5,192 bases of DNA, from the NCBI GenBank assembly GCA_003158495.1, contig PMJT01000055.1, positions 11,224 to 16,415 of the forward strand, written 5' to 3'. Positions within the stretch are counted from its first letter, which is position 1. Each line of letters begins with the position of its first letter. Below are positions 4,522 to 5,192 of the stretch, in pieces. The notes beneath the pieces are model-generated. The model was given only the letters and a program-made list of their open reading frames with translations. It did not search any database and was not told the origin of the DNA. The translations under genes were made by a program, and so were the position numbers. The stretch is from Chloroflexota bacterium (GTDB lineage: Bacteria; Chloroflexota; Limnocylindria; Limnocylindrales; CSP1-4).

Positions 4522-5192
4522 CCGCCTACCTCGGCCATCAGAGCCTCTGGGATCTCGAAGTTGGCCGTGACGCGCTGCACGTCGTCGTGGTCTTCGAGGA
4601 TGTCCAGCAGCCTGAGCGCCTGACGAGCCTTCGACTCCTCAAGTTCGATCGTGTTCTTGGGAGTCATCGAAAGCTCGGCCGACTCGATCTTCAAGCCGGC
4701 GGCCTCGAGGGCGCGACGGACCGCTTCCAGGTCCGTGGGCCGCGTGTAGACCTCGACCTGTTCGCCGCTGGAGTCGACATCATCTGCGCCGGCATCAATC
4801 GCCAGCAGCTCCAGTTCCTCGGCATCGCCGCCGGCCGCGAGGATGATCACGCCGCGCTGCTCGAACTGCCACGACACGCTGCCCGGAGCGGCAAGCTGGC
4901 CGCCGGCCTTGGTCAGCACGGAACGGATATCCGCTGCGGTGCGGTTCTTGTTGTCCGTGGCCGTTTCGATGAGGATCGCGACGCCGCCGGGCCCGTAGCC
5001 CTCGTACGTGATCTCCTCGAATTGCTCGCCTTCCCCGCCGCCGGTCGCCTTCTCGATAGCACGCTTGATCGTGTCGAGCGGCATGTTGATCGCCCGAGCC
5101 CGCTCGATGGCAAGCCGGAGGCGGAAGTTGCCGTCTGGATCGCCGCCGCCGGCCCGCGCGGCAACGCTGATTTCGCGGCCCATCTTGGTGAA
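4518..5192 (-). CDS. yebC: YebC/PmpR family protein (TACO1 family), N-terminus beyond the right edge
   Basis: The 224 visible residues open with FTKMGREISVAARAGGGDPDGN, shown here only to mark the frame: FTK corresponds to about residue 25 of typical YebC proteins, so roughly 25 residues carrying the GHSKW signature lie outside the window. The first in-window Met (5183-5181) is internal. Diagnostic segments are RLAIERARAINMPLDTIKRAI, YEGYGPGGVAILIE, TDNKNRT, and LLDILEDHDDVQRVTANFEI near the end, matching the three-domain YebC fold throughout. The family was long annotated as transcriptional regulators; more recent work on bacterial members, and mitochondrial TACO1, points to a role in translation, helping ribosomes through proline-rich stretches. 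It ends in a TGA that overlaps the ruvC start, and its promoter must lie to the right of the window. Which role applies to this member cannot be told from sequence alone. Confidence 0.96.
   Translation of the reverse strand, partial: FTKMGREISVAARAGGGDPDGNFRLRLAIERARAINMPLDTIKRAIEKATGGGEGEQFEEITYEGYGPGGVAILIETATDNKNRTAADIRSVLTKAGGQLAAPGSVSWQFEQRGVIILAAGGDAEELELLAIDAGADDVDSSGEQVEVYTRPTDLEAVRRALEAAGLKIESAELSMTPKNTIELEESKARQALRLLDILEDHDDVQRVTANFEIPEALMAEVGG
4528..4532 (-). promoter_or_regulatory. Shine-Dalgarno site supporting the TTG start of ruvC
   Basis: The minus strand reads GAGGT within the end of yebC, 6 bases before the TTG at 4521-4519. Together with homology to the RuvC N-terminus it supports the unusual start codon. 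Confidence 0.65.

Noticed and set aside
3724..4623. A 299-codon open frame on the plus strand opposite ruvA, ruvC and the end of yebC
   Set aside because: It is antisense to three conserved genes with intact catalytic motifs, has no recognisable domain, and long open antisense frames are expected in GC-rich coding DNA.
5181..5183. Met at 5183-5181 as the start of yebC
   Set aside because: The frame continues upstream to the window edge as F-T-K, the exact family context of this position, so the Met is internal and the real start lies outside.
1..5192. tRNA/rRNA genes, CRISPR arrays, insertion sequences, attachment sites or a defence system
   Set aside because: I found no cloverleaf-like segments, no spaced direct repeats, no transposase or integrase frames, and coding sequence fills almost the entire window.

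Overview
This window is GC-rich bacterial chromosome, tightly packed with housekeeping genes. Five recognisable genes lie on the minus strand and would be transcribed from right to left: yebC (cut by the right edge), ruvC, ruvA, ruvB and tgt. After tgt comes the first 33 codons of an unrecognised lysine-rich protein, cut by the left edge. One gene lies on the plus strand: a putative secreted lipoprotein inserted between ruvA and ruvB. I see no RNA genes, mobile elements, CRISPR arrays or long repeats. The only gap of any size is the 108-base divergent region between ruvB and the lipoprotein gene (2490-2597).

Layout from right to left. yebC overlaps ruvC by 4 bases (TTGA). ruvC is followed 9 bases later by ruvA, which starts with GTG. 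ruvA meets the lipoprotein gene tail to tail with an 11-base overlap. The divergent region holds a perfect GAAC-N4-GTTC palindrome, the core of a Gram-positive-type LexA (SOS) operator. An extended -10 box (TGG-TATGAT) faces ruvB and is placed so that the predicted transcript would begin at or next to the ruvB ATG, giving a leaderless mRNA. ruvB then overlaps tgt by one base (TGATG).

Function. RuvA, RuvB and RuvC together form the branch-migration and Holliday-junction resolution machine of recombinational repair. YebC is a conserved companion gene of ruvC. Tgt inserts a 7-deazaguanine base at position 34 of GUN-anticodon tRNAs in queuosine synthesis or salvage. The known ruvCAB arrangement is split here. 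ruvB-tgt appears to have its own, probably DNA-damage-inducible promoter, while yebC-ruvC-ruvA is fed from beyond the right edge.

Taxonomy is inference only. High GC, a Gram-positive-type SOS box, likely leaderless transcription, a lipoprotein with a Pro/Ala/Thr tether, and ruvB-tgt linkage without queA fit an uncultured Chloroflexota-like or other GC-rich, non-proteobacterial lineage. Most of the window is ordinary. The points worth a second look are the SOS operator and its geometry, the possible co-regulation of the divergent lipoprotein, and altered residues in the substrate pocket of Tgt.
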